DNA of 64,000 nt, taken from Rhizobium sp. PDO1-076 (GTDB lineage: Bacteria > Pseudomonadota > Alphaproteobacteria > Rhizobiales > Rhizobiaceae). Each line of letters opens with the position of its first letter. The first letter of the stretch is position 1. The translations under genes and the position numbers were made by a program. The stretch lies in NCBI RefSeq assembly GCF_000247475.1, contig NZ_AHZC01000333.1, positions 45,027 to 109,026 on the forward strand, read 5' to 3'. This document shows, piece after piece, positions 16,486 to 25,988 of the stretch. The notes under the pieces were generated by a model. That model made no database searches. It was not told the origin of the DNA and saw only the letters and a program-made list of their open reading frames with translations.

Positions 16486-17336
16486 TGTTCCCGACACCCA
16501 TCGAAAAAGCCTCGCGCTTCGTCCAGACCGGCTACAAGATCCTGCTGCCGGTGGCGCTCTTTCTCTGGCTGCTGCCGCTGATCGGGGTGGCGATCACCTC
16601 GGTGCGCCCGGCGGGCGACCTGGCGGCCGGCAATTATTTCGGCATTCCGTCGGCCTTTGCCGGGGTCGAGAACTATACCGCCGTATTCCGCGATTCACCG
16701 ATCGGCTGGTACATCCTGAATTCGTTCAAGGTGACGATCCCGACCGTGATCGGCGCGGTGGCGCTGTCGTGCCTGACCGGCTTTGCGCTGGCGGTCTACA
16801 GGTTCAAGAGCAACCTCGTGCTGTTCTTCCTGTTCGTCGCCGGCAATTTCATTCCGTTCCAGATTCTGATGGTCCCGGTGCGCGATATGACGCTCAGGGC
16901 CGGCCTTTACGACACGACGATGGGCCTCGTGCTCTTTCATGTCGCCTTCCAGACCGGTTTCTGCACGCTGTTCATGCGCAATTTCATCAAGGGTCTGCCG
17001 TTCGCGCTGATCGAATCGGCGCGCGTCGAGGGCGTGTCGGAATGGCGGATCTTCCGTCATATCGTGCTGCCGCTGATGCGGCCGGCAATCGCGGCGCTTT
17101 CGGTTCTGGTCTTCACTTTCGTGTGGAACGACTACTTCTGGGCCACCGTGCTGGTCCAAGGCCAGCATGCGATGCCGGTGACTGCGGGTCTTTATTCGCT
17201 GAACGGACAGTGGGTCGCAGCCTGGCATCTGGTTTCCGCCGGCTCGATTGTCGCGGCGCTGCCACCGGTCGCCATGTTCTTCCTGATGCAACGGCATTTC
17301 ATTGCCGGCCTGACGCTTGGAGCCACCAAGGGATGA
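16485..17336 (+). CDS. CUT1 sugar ABC transporter permease (MalG/LacG/UgpE type)
   Basis: 283 residues with six predicted spans. The EAA loop reads ALIESARVEGVSEWRIFRHI followed by VLPLMRPA. The second conserved element FVWNDYFWATVLVQG is a hallmark of MalG-type permeases. It starts inside the stop of the first permease and ends in ATGA, overlapping the alpha-galactosidase start by four bases. Inner-membrane partner of the permease at 15577. Confidence 0.94.
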   Translation: MFPTPIEKASRFVQTGYKILLPVALFLWLLPLIGVAITSVRPAGDLAAGNYFGIPSAFAGVENYTAVFRDSPIGWYILNSFKVTIPTVIGAVALSCLTGFALAVYRFKSNLVLFFLFVAGNFIPFQILMVPVRDMTLRAGLYDTTMGLVLFHVAFQTGFCTLFMRNFIKGLPFALIESARVEGVSEWRIFRHIVLPLMRPAIAALSVLVFTFVWNDYFWATVLVQGQHAMPVTAGLYSLNGQWVAAWHLVSAGSIVAALPPVAMFFLMQRHFIAGLTLGATKG

Positions 17337-19456
17337 GTGAAATCGTAACCGTCGATGAAATTGTCACAGTTGACTCTGGCCAGCTTGCGCTCAGCCTGCG
17401 CCTGCCTGATCTTGGCATGCCGGAAATCCTATCCTTCGGCACGGTCCCGGTCGAGGTCGATCCGCTGTTCGACATCGAACGTTCCAGCCGCGTGAACGGT
17501 ATGGATATCGCCGTGCCGACATCGGTTTTGCTGCCAACCGGCGGCATGGGCTTCTTCGGCTGGCCAGCAATTTCAGGGCATCGGGCAGGGCGCGATTTCG
17601 TCGCGCAGTTCGGCGGCTGGTCGGTCGAGCGCGACGGCAACCGCACCGTTTTGAACGGCGCCGACATGGTGGCAAAGCTCGGCATCACCATTGCGCTCTC
17701 CGCCCATGCGTCCGGCCTGATCTCGATGGCGACGGAACTGACCAATCTGGGCGATGGCGATTACCAGCTCGACCGCTGCATGGCCGCGACCTTCCTTGCG
17801 CCCGCCGGCGATGTGCAGTTGATGAGCTTTACCGGCATCTGGGGCCGCGAGTTCCAGACGCGCCGCGAATTGCTCGGCAATGGCACCTGGATCCAGGAAA
17901 GCCGGCGCGGCCGGACCTCGCATGACCGTTTCCCGATGCTGTTTATCGAGAGCGAAACCCAGGTCTTCGGCGTGACGCTCGGCTGGAGCGGCAATCACCA
18001 GATGGTCATCGATCGCACCGACGACGGCCAGCGGCTGGTGCATCTGGGTGAATTGTTCGAGCCGGGCGAGATCGTTTTGCAACCGGGCGAGAGCTACAAG
18101 AGCCCGATTGCCTATGCGGGTGCCGACAGCCAGGATTTCCACGCCTTCGTTCGTGACGAGCTGACCCAATGGCCAGGCGGCAGGATGAGTCCGCGTCCGG
18201 TGACGCTGAACACCTGGGAAGGCAATTATTTCGACCACCAGATGGGTTCGCTGAAGGCCCAGGCGACGGCCGCGGCCGAGCTTGGCATCGAGCGTTTCGT
18301 GCTCGACGACGGCTGGTTCGGCAAGCGCGACAATGACACGACCAGTCTCGGCGACTGGGACATCGATGCGCGCAAGTATCCCGATGGCTTGAAGCCGCTG
18401 GTCGATCATGTGACGGGTCTCGGCATGCAGTTCGGCATCTGGTTTGAGCCGGAAATGGTCAACCCGGTGTCCGAACTCTACAAGGCGCATCCGGACTGGG
18501 CGCTGCAGATCGAGGGGCGTCCGCTGCTTGAATCGCGCACCCAGCTGGTGCTCGACCTGACGCGGCCGGAAGTGTCGGACTACCTGTTCGGCAAGATCGA
18601 TGCGGTTCTGGCCCATCATGCCGTATCCTATGTGAAGTGGGACATGAACCGGGACCTCACCCATGCGGGCGGGCGTGATGGCAAGGCGAAGATCGCCGCG
18701 CAGACGCGTGCCGTCTATGCGTTGATGGACCGGGTCCGCACGGCACATCCGAATGTCGAGATCGAAAGCTGTGCGTCCGGTGGCGGCCGTATCGATTATG
18801 GCGCGCTGGCGCGCACCCACCGCGTCTGGACCTCGGATTGCACCGATGCGCTGGAGCGGCTGGAAATCCAGCGCGGCGCCTCGGTTTTCGTGCCGCCGGA
18901 AATCCTCGGAAGCCATATCTCGGCCTCGCCGAACCACCAGACTGGGCGGCGCCATACGCTGTCTTTCCGCGCGCTTGTCGCGATCGCCTATCATCTCGGC
19001 GTTGAACTCAATCCGCTGGAACTGACCGAAGACGAACGGTCGGAACTCAAGGTCTATATCGAGGCCTACAAGCGCTTGCGCGGTCTGTTGCATGCGCCGG
19101 GTGCCGCGTTCCGGCTGGAGCCGATCGATGGACGTTATGTCTGGGGTGCGGCCAGCGCTGAGAAGATCGTCGTGATCGTGGCGCAGGGGCCGCAGATGGT
19201 CGGCGAACAGCCAGCACCGCTCAGGCTGCCCGACAGCATCACGGAGTTCGGTGGCACGTGGCGGATCGCCAATGTGCTTCCGGCCGCACCGCAATTCATC
19301 CGTATCTCCGAGGGGCAGACGAAACTGTTGGCCGGCGAGATCAGCTTCCAGTTGTCGAGCACCAGCCTTGCCGGCCTGCCACTGCCGATGCTGATGCCGG
19401 AAAGCGCGCTGCTCCTCGAACTCGAACCTTTCAAGGGAGGCAAGACCCATGTCTGA
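17333..19456 (+). CDS. Alpha-galactosidase, glycoside hydrolase family 36
   Basis: 707 residues from the ATG in the ATGA overlap at 17333. The N-terminal beta-supersandwich is followed by a (beta/alpha)8 barrel from about residue 290 ([23 protein letters not shown]). The nucleophile is Asp437 in YVKWDMNRD and the acid/base lies in the SDCTD element (Asp502/Asp505). ESCASGGGR is the GH36 substrate motif. No signal peptide is present, so it acts in the cytoplasm on imported melibiose/raffinose-type sugars or alpha-galactosides. Curiously the N-terminus carries a tandem EIVTVD repeat (residues 3-14). It overlaps the downstream ATPase gene by 8 bp. Confidence 0.93.
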   Translation: MSEIVTVDEIVTVDSGQLALSLRLPDLGMPEILSFGTVPVEVDPLFDIERSSRVNGMDIAVPTSVLLPTGGMGFFGWPAISGHRAGRDFVAQFGGWSVERDGNRTVLNGADMVAKLGITIALSAHASGLISMATELTNLGDGDYQLDRCMAATFLAPAGDVQLMSFTGIWGREFQTRRELLGNGTWIQESRRGRTSHDRFPMLFIESETQVFGVTLGWSGNHQMVIDRTDDGQRLVHLGELFEPGEIVLQPGESYKSPIAYAGADSQDFHAFVRDELTQWPGGRMSPRPVTLNTWEGNYFDHQMGSLKAQATAAAELGIERFVLDDGWFGKRDNDTTSLGDWDIDARKYPDGLKPLVDHVTGLGMQFGIWFEPEMVNPVSELYKAHPDWALQIEGRPLLESRTQLVLDLTRPEVSDYLFGKIDAVLAHHAVSYVKWDMNRDLTHAGGRDGKAKIAAQTRAVYALMDRVRTAHPNVEIESCASGGGRIDYGALARTHRVWTSDCTDALERLEIQRGASVFVPPEILGSHISASPNHQTGRRHTLSFRALVAIAYHLGVELNPLELTEDERSELKVYIEAYKRLRGLLHAPGAAFRLEPIDGRYVWGAASAEKIVVIVAQGPQMVGEQPAPLRLPDSITEFGGTWRIANVLPAAPQFIRISEGQTKLLAGEISFQLSSTSLAGLPLPMLMPESALLLELEPFKGGKTHV

Positions 19457-20540
19457 TGTGCGCCTGCGCGACGTCAAGAAACAGTTCGGCGCGCTCAGCG
19501 TCATCAAGGGCGTCGATCTCGACGTCGAGGATGGCGAGTTCTGCGTCTTTGTCGGCCCGTCCGGCTGCGGCAAGTCCACGCTGCTCCGGATGATCGCCGG
19601 TCTCGAGGAGATCACTTCCGGCTCGCTGGCGATCGGCGGCCAGGACATGACCAAGGTCGGCCCGTCCGAGCGCGGCGTCGCCATGGTGTTCCAGTCCTAT
19701 GCGCTTTATCCGCATATGACGGTGGCAGAGAATATCGGCTTTGGTTTGCGCATGACCGGTCACTCCAAGGAGATGATCGCGGAGCGGACGGCTGTTGCCG
19801 CCAAGATGCTGCAGCTCGAGCCATTGCTGGAGCGCAAGCCCGGCCAGCTTTCGGGTGGCCAGCGCCAGCGCGTGGCGATCGGCCGCGCGATCGTGCGCAA
19901 TCCGGAAGTCTTCCTGTTCGACGAGCCTTTGTCCAATCTCGATGCGGCTTTGCGCGTGCAGATGCGCGGCGAGTTGTCGAAGCTGCATCAGGACCTGAAG
20001 TCGACGATGATCTATGTCACGCATGATCAGGTCGAGGCGATGACGATGGCCGACAAGATCGTCGTGCTTTCGGCCGGAAAGATCGAGCAAGTCGGTTCGC
20101 CGCTCGAACTCTACCACCGGCCGAACAATCTCTTCGTTGCCGGTTTCATCGGGTCGCCGAAGATGAACTTTCTCAAGGTGCAGGTCTCGGTCACCGATGG
20201 CGCGGTTTTGGTTGGTCTGCCCGGTGCCGAGATCTCCATACCAACACACGGCGTGACGGTGCCCGCCGGCGAGATGACCTTCGGTATCCGCCCCGAGCAT
20301 ATCGATGCGACGGGCAAGGGTGACGTCGTGCTCGAAAGCACAGTGAACCTTGCCGAATATCTCGGCTCCGAGACGCTGTTCTTCGTCACGCTGGCCGATG
20401 GATCGGAACTGTCGCTGAAGGCCGATGGCCTGGCGCGCGAAAAGCCGGGCGACAGGCTGAAGATCGGCATCAATACCAAGGCCTGCCATCTGTTCAACAA
20501 GGATGGCATGGCCGTCATCAACGGGGATCTCACGCGATAA
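19449..20540 (+). CDS. CUT1 sugar ABC transporter ATPase (UgpC/MsmK family)
   Basis: 363 residues. Walker [11 protein letters not shown]-loop [10 protein letters not shown], signature [15 protein letters not shown], Walker [12 protein letters not shown] and H-loop VTHDQVEAM are all intact. The C-terminal third is a regulatory TOBE/OB domain ([20 protein letters not shown]). It energises the two permeases upstream. Unlike many such ATPases it is encoded inside the operon between the two glycosidases. It ends TAATG, overlapping the beta-galactosidase start by one base. Confidence 0.96.
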   Translation: MSDVRLRDVKKQFGALSVIKGVDLDVEDGEFCVFVGPSGCGKSTLLRMIAGLEEITSGSLAIGGQDMTKVGPSERGVAMVFQSYALYPHMTVAENIGFGLRMTGHSKEMIAERTAVAAKMLQLEPLLERKPGQLSGGQRQRVAIGRAIVRNPEVFLFDEPLSNLDAALRVQMRGELSKLHQDLKSTMIYVTHDQVEAMTMADKIVVLSAGKIEQVGSPLELYHRPNNLFVAGFIGSPKMNFLKVQVSVTDGAVLVGLPGAEISIPTHGVTVPAGEMTFGIRPEHIDATGKGDVVLESTVNLAEYLGSETLFFVTLADGSELSLKADGLAREKPGDRLKIGINTKACHLFNKDGMAVINGDLTR

Positions 20541-22468
20541 TGCTGGGCGTATGTTACTATCCGGAACACTGGGACGAAACACGCTGGACTGATGACGCCC
20601 GGCGCATGGTCGAGCTTGGCATTTCTTTCGTTCGGATCGGCGAGTTCGCCTGGTCGCGGCTTGAGCCTTCGCGCGATACATTCGACTTCGGCTGGCTCGA
20701 CCGGTCGATGGATATTCTGACCAAGGCCGGTCTGAAGATCGTGCTCGGCACGCCGACGGCAACGCCGCCGAAATGGCTGGTCGACGAGCATCCGGACATT
20801 CTGCCCTATGATGAAGACGGCAAGGTTCGCGGCTTCGGCTCGCGCCGGCACTACACGTTTTCGTCCGAGACCTGGTGGCGCGAGAGTGCGCGCATCGTCG
20901 AGATCGTGGCCGCGCGCTACGGCAATCATCCGGGTCTCGTCGGCTGGCAGACGGACAATGAATATGGCTGCCATGACACGACGGTGTCCTGGGGGGGTGA
21001 AGACCTGAAGAGCTTCAAGCGCTGGCTGAGGTTGCGCTACCAGTCGACGGACCAGCTTAACGAAGCCTGGGGCTCCGTGTTCTGGTCGATGGAGCTTGCG
21101 AGCTTCGACGAGGTCATGCTGCCGAACCTGACGGTGACGGAGCCCAACCCGGCCACAAGGCTCGATTTCTGGCGCTTCCATTCGGACCAGGTCGCGGCCT
21201 ATGACAAGATGCAGTGCGAGATCATCCGCAAACATTCGCCGGGGCGCTGGATCACCCATAATTTCATGGGCTTCGTTTCGGATTTCGACCACTTCAAGGT
21301 TGGCGACAATCTCGATCTGGCGTCCTGGGACAGTTATCCGATCGGTTTCGTCGAGAAGTTTCCCTTCTCGGAAGACGAGCGCAATCGCTGGGCGGAAACC
21401 TCGCATCCGGATATCGCGCCCTACCACCACGATCTCTACCGCGCTGTCGGCAAGGGCCGTTTCTGGGTGATGGAGCAGCAGCCGGGACCGGTCAACTGGG
21501 CGCCCTGGAACCCGGTGCCGAAGCCGGGCATGGTGCGGCTCTGGACCTTTGAAGCGCTGGCGCATGGCGCCGACGTCGTCAGCTATTTCCGCTGGCGCCA
21601 GGCACCGTTTGCGCAAGAGCAGATGCATGCCGGTCTCAACCTCGCCGGTCTCGACGAGCTGTCGCCGGGCGGGATCGAGGTGCTTCAGGTGGCCGAAGAG
21701 TTGAAGGCGCTCGGGCCTCTGCCGGAGACGGGCAGGGCATCAGTTGCGCTGGTGTTCGACTACCAGAGCTACTGGACGACGATGATCCAGCCGCAGGGCA
21801 AGGACTTCCGCTACGAGGAACTGTGCTTCCGCTGGTACGAGGGTCTGCGCCGTCTCGGTCTCGACATCGATTTCGTCCGGCCGGGCGCGTCGCTGGAGGG
21901 CTACGCGCTGGTTGTCGTTCCCTGCATGACCGAGGTCGACACGGCGACCCAGTCGGCGCTGGAAAAGGCGACCGGCCATGTGCTGATCGGGGCGCGTACG
22001 GGTTCGCGCGACAGGAATTTTGTCATTCCGGAAAACCTGCCGCCGGGTCCGCTCGGGGCGCGAACCGGCAATCGTGTCATCCAGGTCTCGACGCTGCGGC
22101 CGGGACTTTCGGATGCGGTTTCGGGCGCTGTTTCCGGTGCCGGTATCCGCTGGCGCGAATATCTGGAGACGTCCGCCACTGTTCTCGCCCGCTTTGCGGG
22201 CGGCGATCCGGCGCTGACCGAGAAGGACCGGATGCTCTATCTCGCCTGCTGGGCCGATGAGGCCTTGCTGGCGAGCGTTCTGACGCTTGCGGCGGAAAGG
22301 GCTGGTCTCTCCACCCTGGCGGTGCCGGATCACATCCGCATCCGTCGTCGCGGCGACCTGACCTTTGCCTTCAACTATGGCACCGAGGACTGGGCGGTTC
22401 CCGCCAGCGCAAAGCTTGCGCTCGGCGAGGCCGTTCTCAAGCCACAGGCGGTTGTCGCCTGGCGTTAG
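20540..22468 (+). CDS. Beta-galactosidase, glycoside hydrolase family 42
   Basis: 642 residues, normal for GH42. The barrel begins LGVCYYPEHWDETRW, with IGEFAWSRLEP and TPTATPPKWL. The acid/base is Glu141 in QTDNEYG and the nucleophile Glu312 in VMEQQPGPVNW. A trimerisation domain and a small C-terminal beta-domain follow. There is no signal peptide, so it is cytoplasmic. With the GH36 enzyme it lets the cell split both alpha- and beta-linked galactose from imported oligosaccharides. A run of seven G at 20991-20997 lies in frame (SWGGED) and is a slippage-prone spot, but the frame is intact. Last gene of the operon. Confidence 0.94.
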   Translation: MLGVCYYPEHWDETRWTDDARRMVELGISFVRIGEFAWSRLEPSRDTFDFGWLDRSMDILTKAGLKIVLGTPTATPPKWLVDEHPDILPYDEDGKVRGFGSRRHYTFSSETWWRESARIVEIVAARYGNHPGLVGWQTDNEYGCHDTTVSWGGEDLKSFKRWLRLRYQSTDQLNEAWGSVFWSMELASFDEVMLPNLTVTEPNPATRLDFWRFHSDQVAAYDKMQCEIIRKHSPGRWITHNFMGFVSDFDHFKVGDNLDLASWDSYPIGFVEKFPFSEDERNRWAETSHPDIAPYHHDLYRAVGKGRFWVMEQQPGPVNWAPWNPVPKPGMVRLWTFEALAHGADVVSYFRWRQAPFAQEQMHAGLNLAGLDELSPGGIEVLQVAEELKALGPLPETGRASVALVFDYQSYWTTMIQPQGKDFRYEELCFRWYEGLRRLGLDIDFVRPGASLEGYALVVVPCMTEVDTATQSALEKATGHVLIGARTGSRDRNFVIPENLPPGPLGARTGNRVIQVSTLRPGLSDAVSGAVSGAGIRWREYLETSATVLARFAGGDPALTEKDRMLYLACWADEALLASVLTLAAERAGLSTLAVPDHIRIRRRGDLTFAFNYGTEDWAVPASAKLALGEAVLKPQAVVAWR

Positions 22469-22520
22469 TTGCCTGGGTCTTTTTACCGGCGTCAAAAGCG
22501 GTTCAGATCGAAGATCATGG

Positions 22521-22543
22521 GAGGGGCGCCACGGGTGCCCCTC
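22521..22543 (+). terminator. Hairpin after the galactoside operon
   Basis: GAGGGGCGCC / GGTGCCCCTC ten-bp stem with one G:U pair and an ACG loop, 52 bp after the beta-galactosidase stop. The following GTTGATTTTGG is only weakly U-rich, so termination may be partial. Confidence 0.45.
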
Positions 22544-22592
22544 GTTGATTTTGGCCCTTGCCTTCGCGGCCGGTCATGGCAAGTTGCGCGCC

Positions 22593-23402
22593 ATGACAAA
22601 AGTGATCCTCATCGTTCTCGATGGCTTGCGCTATGACGCGGCCCGCAGTTGTCTCGGATATATGGAAGGCCTGGTGCAGGCGGGCATGGCGGAGGTGCGC
22701 AAGCTGACCTGCGAGTTGCCGGCGATGTCGCGGCCGCTCTATGAGACGCTGTTGACCGGGCGGCGTCCGGTGGAGCACGGCATCGTCAGCAATGGCGTGG
22801 TGCGGCGTTCCGAGGGCGACAATCTGTTTGCCCGCTGTCGGGCTTCAGGCAAGGTCACGGCTGCCGCCGCCTATCACTGGGTGTCAGAACTCTATGTTTC
22901 GTGTCCGTTCGACCGCCATCGTGACCGTATCCTGGTGAATGGCGACGGTGATATCATGCATGGGGTCTTCTATTGGGACGACCACTATCCCGACAGCCAT
23001 CTGTTTGCCGATGCCGATTGGCTGATCTCCAGCCACAGCCCCGATTTCCTGCTGCTGCATCCGATGAATGTCGATGATGCCGGTCACCGCCATGGCGGCG
23101 ACAGCGTCGGCTATCGCAACGCCGCGCGTGTTCAGGGCGATCTGCTGGCGCGGCATCTGCCTGGCTGGCTGGCGCTCGGATACAAGGTCATCGTCACGGC
23201 CGACCACGGCATGGGCGACGACGGCAATCATGCAGGGCCGACGCCGCAGGAGACGCATGTGCCGTTTTATGCGCTCGGCTTTCGGCTGGGTGCGGAGACT
23301 GTCCTGCCGCAAACCGAGATTGCCGGCCTGATCTGCCAGTTGATGGGCGTCGATGCCGGAGAAATGCCGTCTTATCGAGGGCCGCTTGAAATTCTGGCCT
23401 GA
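22593..23402 (+). CDS. Alkaline phosphatase/phosphodiesterase-superfamily protein
   Basis: 269 residues from the ATG at 22593; the open frame further upstream runs through the end of the previous gene and is not family-like. Metal-site motifs of the type I phosphodiesterase/nucleotide pyrophosphatase group are visible: Asp near position 10 (IVLDGLRYDA), the nucleophile region with a Thr in ETLLTGRRPVEHGI, MNVDDAGHRHG giving Asp and His, and VTADHGMGDDGNH giving the Asp-His pair and a further His. No signal peptide, so probably cytoplasmic. The substrate is unknown. It follows the galactoside operon by 124 bp in the same direction and may be read through from it. Confidence 0.8.
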   Translation: MTKVILIVLDGLRYDAARSCLGYMEGLVQAGMAEVRKLTCELPAMSRPLYETLLTGRRPVEHGIVSNGVVRRSEGDNLFARCRASGKVTAAAAYHWVSELYVSCPFDRHRDRILVNGDGDIMHGVFYWDDHYPDSHLFADADWLISSHSPDFLLLHPMNVDDAGHRHGGDSVGYRNAARVQGDLLARHLPGWLALGYKVIVTADHGMGDDGNHAGPTPQETHVPFYALGFRLGAETVLPQTEIAGLICQLMGVDAGEMPSYRGPLEILA

Positions 23403-23476
23403 AACCCGTGCCGCGTGATCCGGAATCGCTTTCGGCACCGTAGTTGTCCGTAGACTATGTCGATCGGGAGCGGACC

Positions 23477-24193
23477 ATGGCAGACTTTACCGGCATGACC
23501 TCGCTGGAGCCAGGCTATACGGCACTTGTGCTGGGCGCGAGTGGCGGCATTGGGTCTGCCTTCGCCGAGGTATTGGGTGCCGATCCTCGCTGCGGCGAGG
23601 TGGTTCGCCTGTCGCGCAGTGTCGATGGCTTCGACGTTGCGGATGAGGATAGTGTCGCTGGCGCTGCCGTGCGGCTTTCCGGTTCCGTGGGCCGTTTCGA
23701 CCTGATCCTCTGTGCAACAGGGGCCTTGACGATCGAAGAGATGGGGCCGGAAAAGGCGATCAAGGCCATCCGGCCCGACACGATGGCGGCGCAGTTCGCG
23801 GTGAACGCGATCGGTCCGGCGCTGGTATTGAAACATTTCTCGCCGCTGCTTGCCAGTGATCGCAGAAGCCTGTTTGCGGCGCTCTCTGCCCGTGTCGGCT
23901 CGATCGGCGACAACAGGCTGGGCGGCTGGATTTCCTATCGCGCGGCCAAGGCGGCGCTGAACCAGATCGTCCGGACCTCGGCGATCGAGATTGCCCGGAC
24001 AAGGCCGAAATCCGTTGTCGTCAGCCTGCATCCGGGGTCCGTGGAGACGGGGCTGTCTTCTGCCTATGCCAAAGGGCACGACCGCCTGCCGCCGACGGAC
24101 AGCGCGATGATGATGCTGTCCGTGCTCGACAGGCTGGAGCCCGCACAGAGCGGTTGCTTTTACGCCTATGATGGCCAGCCGATCGACTGGTAG
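23477..24193 (+). CDS. Short-chain dehydrogenase/reductase (SDR) family protein
   Basis: 238 residues from ATG 23477 (CGGGAGCGG upstream); an in-frame TTG 33 bp earlier lacks a site. The cofactor motif is GASGGIGSAF and the segment LILCATGAL replaces the usual NNAG. The catalytic Tyr-Lys pair is SYRAAKAAL (YRAAK), followed by LHPGSVETGL. This matches the C-factor/CsgA-like SDR subgroup whose members are often annotated from cell-signalling homologues. The cofactor is probably NADP(H); the substrate cannot be told. It converges on ndvA with only 49 bp between stops and no clear terminator. Confidence 0.85.
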   Translation: MADFTGMTSLEPGYTALVLGASGGIGSAFAEVLGADPRCGEVVRLSRSVDGFDVADEDSVAGAAVRLSGSVGRFDLILCATGALTIEEMGPEKAIKAIRPDTMAAQFAVNAIGPALVLKHFSPLLASDRRSLFAALSARVGSIGDNRLGGWISYRAAKAALNQIVRTSAIEIARTRPKSVVVSLHPGSVETGLSSAYAKGHDRLPPTDSAMMMLSVLDRLEPAQSGCFYAYDGQPIDW

Positions 24194-24242
24194 GTCAAAC
24201 CACGGCGGACTGAACGCCCACTTCCTGCCTGTCTCGGCACGA

Positions 24243-25988
24243 TCAGATTGACGGAGACGTCTCTTCAATCAGCAGGCCGCTGGTCCGCAACAGCGAGGTG
24301 AAGCGACCGCCAAGAGCGCTTAACTGATCGTAATTGCCCATCTCGATGATCTTTCCATGATCCAGGAAGACCACCAGGTCGGCTTCGCGGATGGTCGAGA
24401 GGCGGTGGGCGATGATGAAGGTGGTGCGGTGCTTGCGCAGCCGGTCGATCGCCTGTTTCACCCGTGCTTCCGTTTCGACGTCGAGCGCGCTGGTTGCCTC
24501 GTCGAGCACCAGGATCGGGGCGTTCTTCAAAATGGCGCGCGCAATCGCGATGCGCTGGCGCTCGCCGCCTGACAACCGGTTGCCACGCTCGCCGACAACT
24601 GTGTCGTAGCCGATCATGCGGCTTTCGATGAAATCGGTGGCAGCGGCGGCCTCTGCCGCCTTGATGATGTCTTCTTCGCTGGCATCCTCGCGGCCAAGGC
24701 GGATATTTTCCTTGATCGAGCGGTTGAGTAGGCCCGCATCCTGGAAGACCGTGGCGATGGCGTGACGCAGCGACTTGCGGGTAATTTTTGCAATGTCGTG
24801 GCCGTCGATCAGGATCTGGCCAGATTGCGGCTGGTGGACGCGCTGGAGCAGGTTGATCAGCGTCGTCTTTCCAGCACCCGTCGGGCCGACGATCGCGACC
24901 GTCTGGCCTGCCTGAACGCGGAAGGAAACGTCGCGCACGCCCTGGGTGGTGGAGGCGAAGTCGAAGGACACATTGCGGAATTCGACGTCGCCTTTCACAT
25001 TGTTCAGTTCCGTCGCCCCGATCGATTCCTCGCGGTCCTGAACGGCGTCTTCCAGCTGGTAGAAGTCCTCGAGCTTCGAGCGCGCCTCGAAAATCTGGTT
25101 GGCGAAGGTGATCATCTGGTCGAGACGGGCAATCAGCAGACCGGCAAAACCGGTAAAGGCGATGACATCGCCGACCTTGAGCTGGCCGCTCTGGACGAAC
25201 ATCGTGCCGATCACCAGGATGATCAGCATGGAGAGCGTCGAGGCGATCCGGTTCAACGCACCGGCAATCGCCCACCAGTCTAGGACGGGATACTGGGCTG
25301 CGAGAAGTTTCGTCGTGTATTCCTTGAGCGCCCGGGTTTCGGCTTCAATGCGGTTGTAGCTGTGCAGCACCGAAACGTTGCTGATCGAGTCGCTGACGTG
25401 GGAAAAGACGGTGTGATAGTGGCTCTCGACCGAGGCCTGACCTTCTTTGGTGCGGTTCATCACGGTCTTGCCGATGATGACGTACAGAATGGCGAGCACG
25501 ATCAGCACCGAGGTCAGGCGAACATCCATCGAAAATGCGGTTGGTATCAGCAGCGTCAGGGCAACGGCGGTTGCAAGGTGGGTTCGCATGAATTCGAGCC
25601 AGAGGCCGAACAGCGTCTCGCCGGCGCGCAGAAGCGTATGCAGGGCGTTCGAGGTGCCCCGTTGCTGATGCCAGCGCAGGGGCATCGAGATGATCTTGCC
25701 GAAGGACTTGGTCAGCAGGTCGGCGCGGCGGCCATGGGCGAGGCGATCGGCCTGTCTGGCAACGAGCACATAGGCGACCGTGTTGAAAATGCCGAAACAG
25801 CCCCAGGCGATCAAAATCGAGCTCGCGTCACGCTTCTCCGATATCGCATCGATAATGCGGCCGAACAGAATGGGCTCGATGATGGTTATGGCCGCGAGAA
25901 CGACGTTTGCGAGCACAACAAAGGACACACGCAGCCGATAGGTCGCAAGATATTTCAGGGCCTTGAAATATACCTGTATCAGGGACAA
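24243..25988 (-). CDS. ndvA: Cyclic beta-1,2-glucan ABC exporter NdvA/ChvA
   Basis: 581 residues, matching NdvA/ChvA. It is a half-transporter: six membrane spans in residues 1-310, then an ATPase domain with Walker A GPTGAGKTT, signature RLSGGERQRIAIARA, Walker B ILVLDEATSALD and H-loop IIAHRLSTI. It works as a homodimer that moves cyclic beta-1,2-glucan made by NdvB into the periplasm, needed in rhizobia and Agrobacterium for osmoadaptation, motility and plant interaction. The start is TTG (25986-25988) preceded by GGAGG nine bases upstream. It is divergent from the LuxR gene at 26330 across 341 bp and shares the locus with ndvB (30732-39218). Confidence 0.96.
   Translation of the reverse strand: MSLIQVYFKALKYLATYRLRVSFVVLANVVLAAITIIEPILFGRIIDAISEKRDASSILIAWGCFGIFNTVAYVLVARQADRLAHGRRADLLTKSFGKIISMPLRWHQQRGTSNALHTLLRAGETLFGLWLEFMRTHLATAVALTLLIPTAFSMDVRLTSVLIVLAILYVIIGKTVMNRTKEGQASVESHYHTVFSHVSDSISNVSVLHSYNRIEAETRALKEYTTKLLAAQYPVLDWWAIAGALNRIASTLSMLIILVIGTMFVQSGQLKVGDVIAFTGFAGLLIARLDQMITFANQIFEARSKLEDFYQLEDAVQDREESIGATELNNVKGDVEFRNVSFDFASTTQGVRDVSFRVQAGQTVAIVGPTGAGKTTLINLLQRVHQPQSGQILIDGHDIAKITRKSLRHAIATVFQDAGLLNRSIKENIRLGREDASEEDIIKAAEAAAATDFIESRMIGYDTVVGERGNRLSGGERQRIAIARAILKNAPILVLDEATSALDVETEARVKQAIDRLRKHRTTFIIAHRLSTIREADLVVFLDHGKIIEMGNYDQLSALGGRFTSLLRTSGLLIEETSPSI

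Noticed and set aside
16769..17332. Upstream extension of the alpha-galactosidase frame giving an 895-residue protein
   Set aside because: The extension lies in a different frame of the MalG-type permease gene and shows no GH36 similarity; the ATGA overlap at 17333 gives a normal GH36 length.
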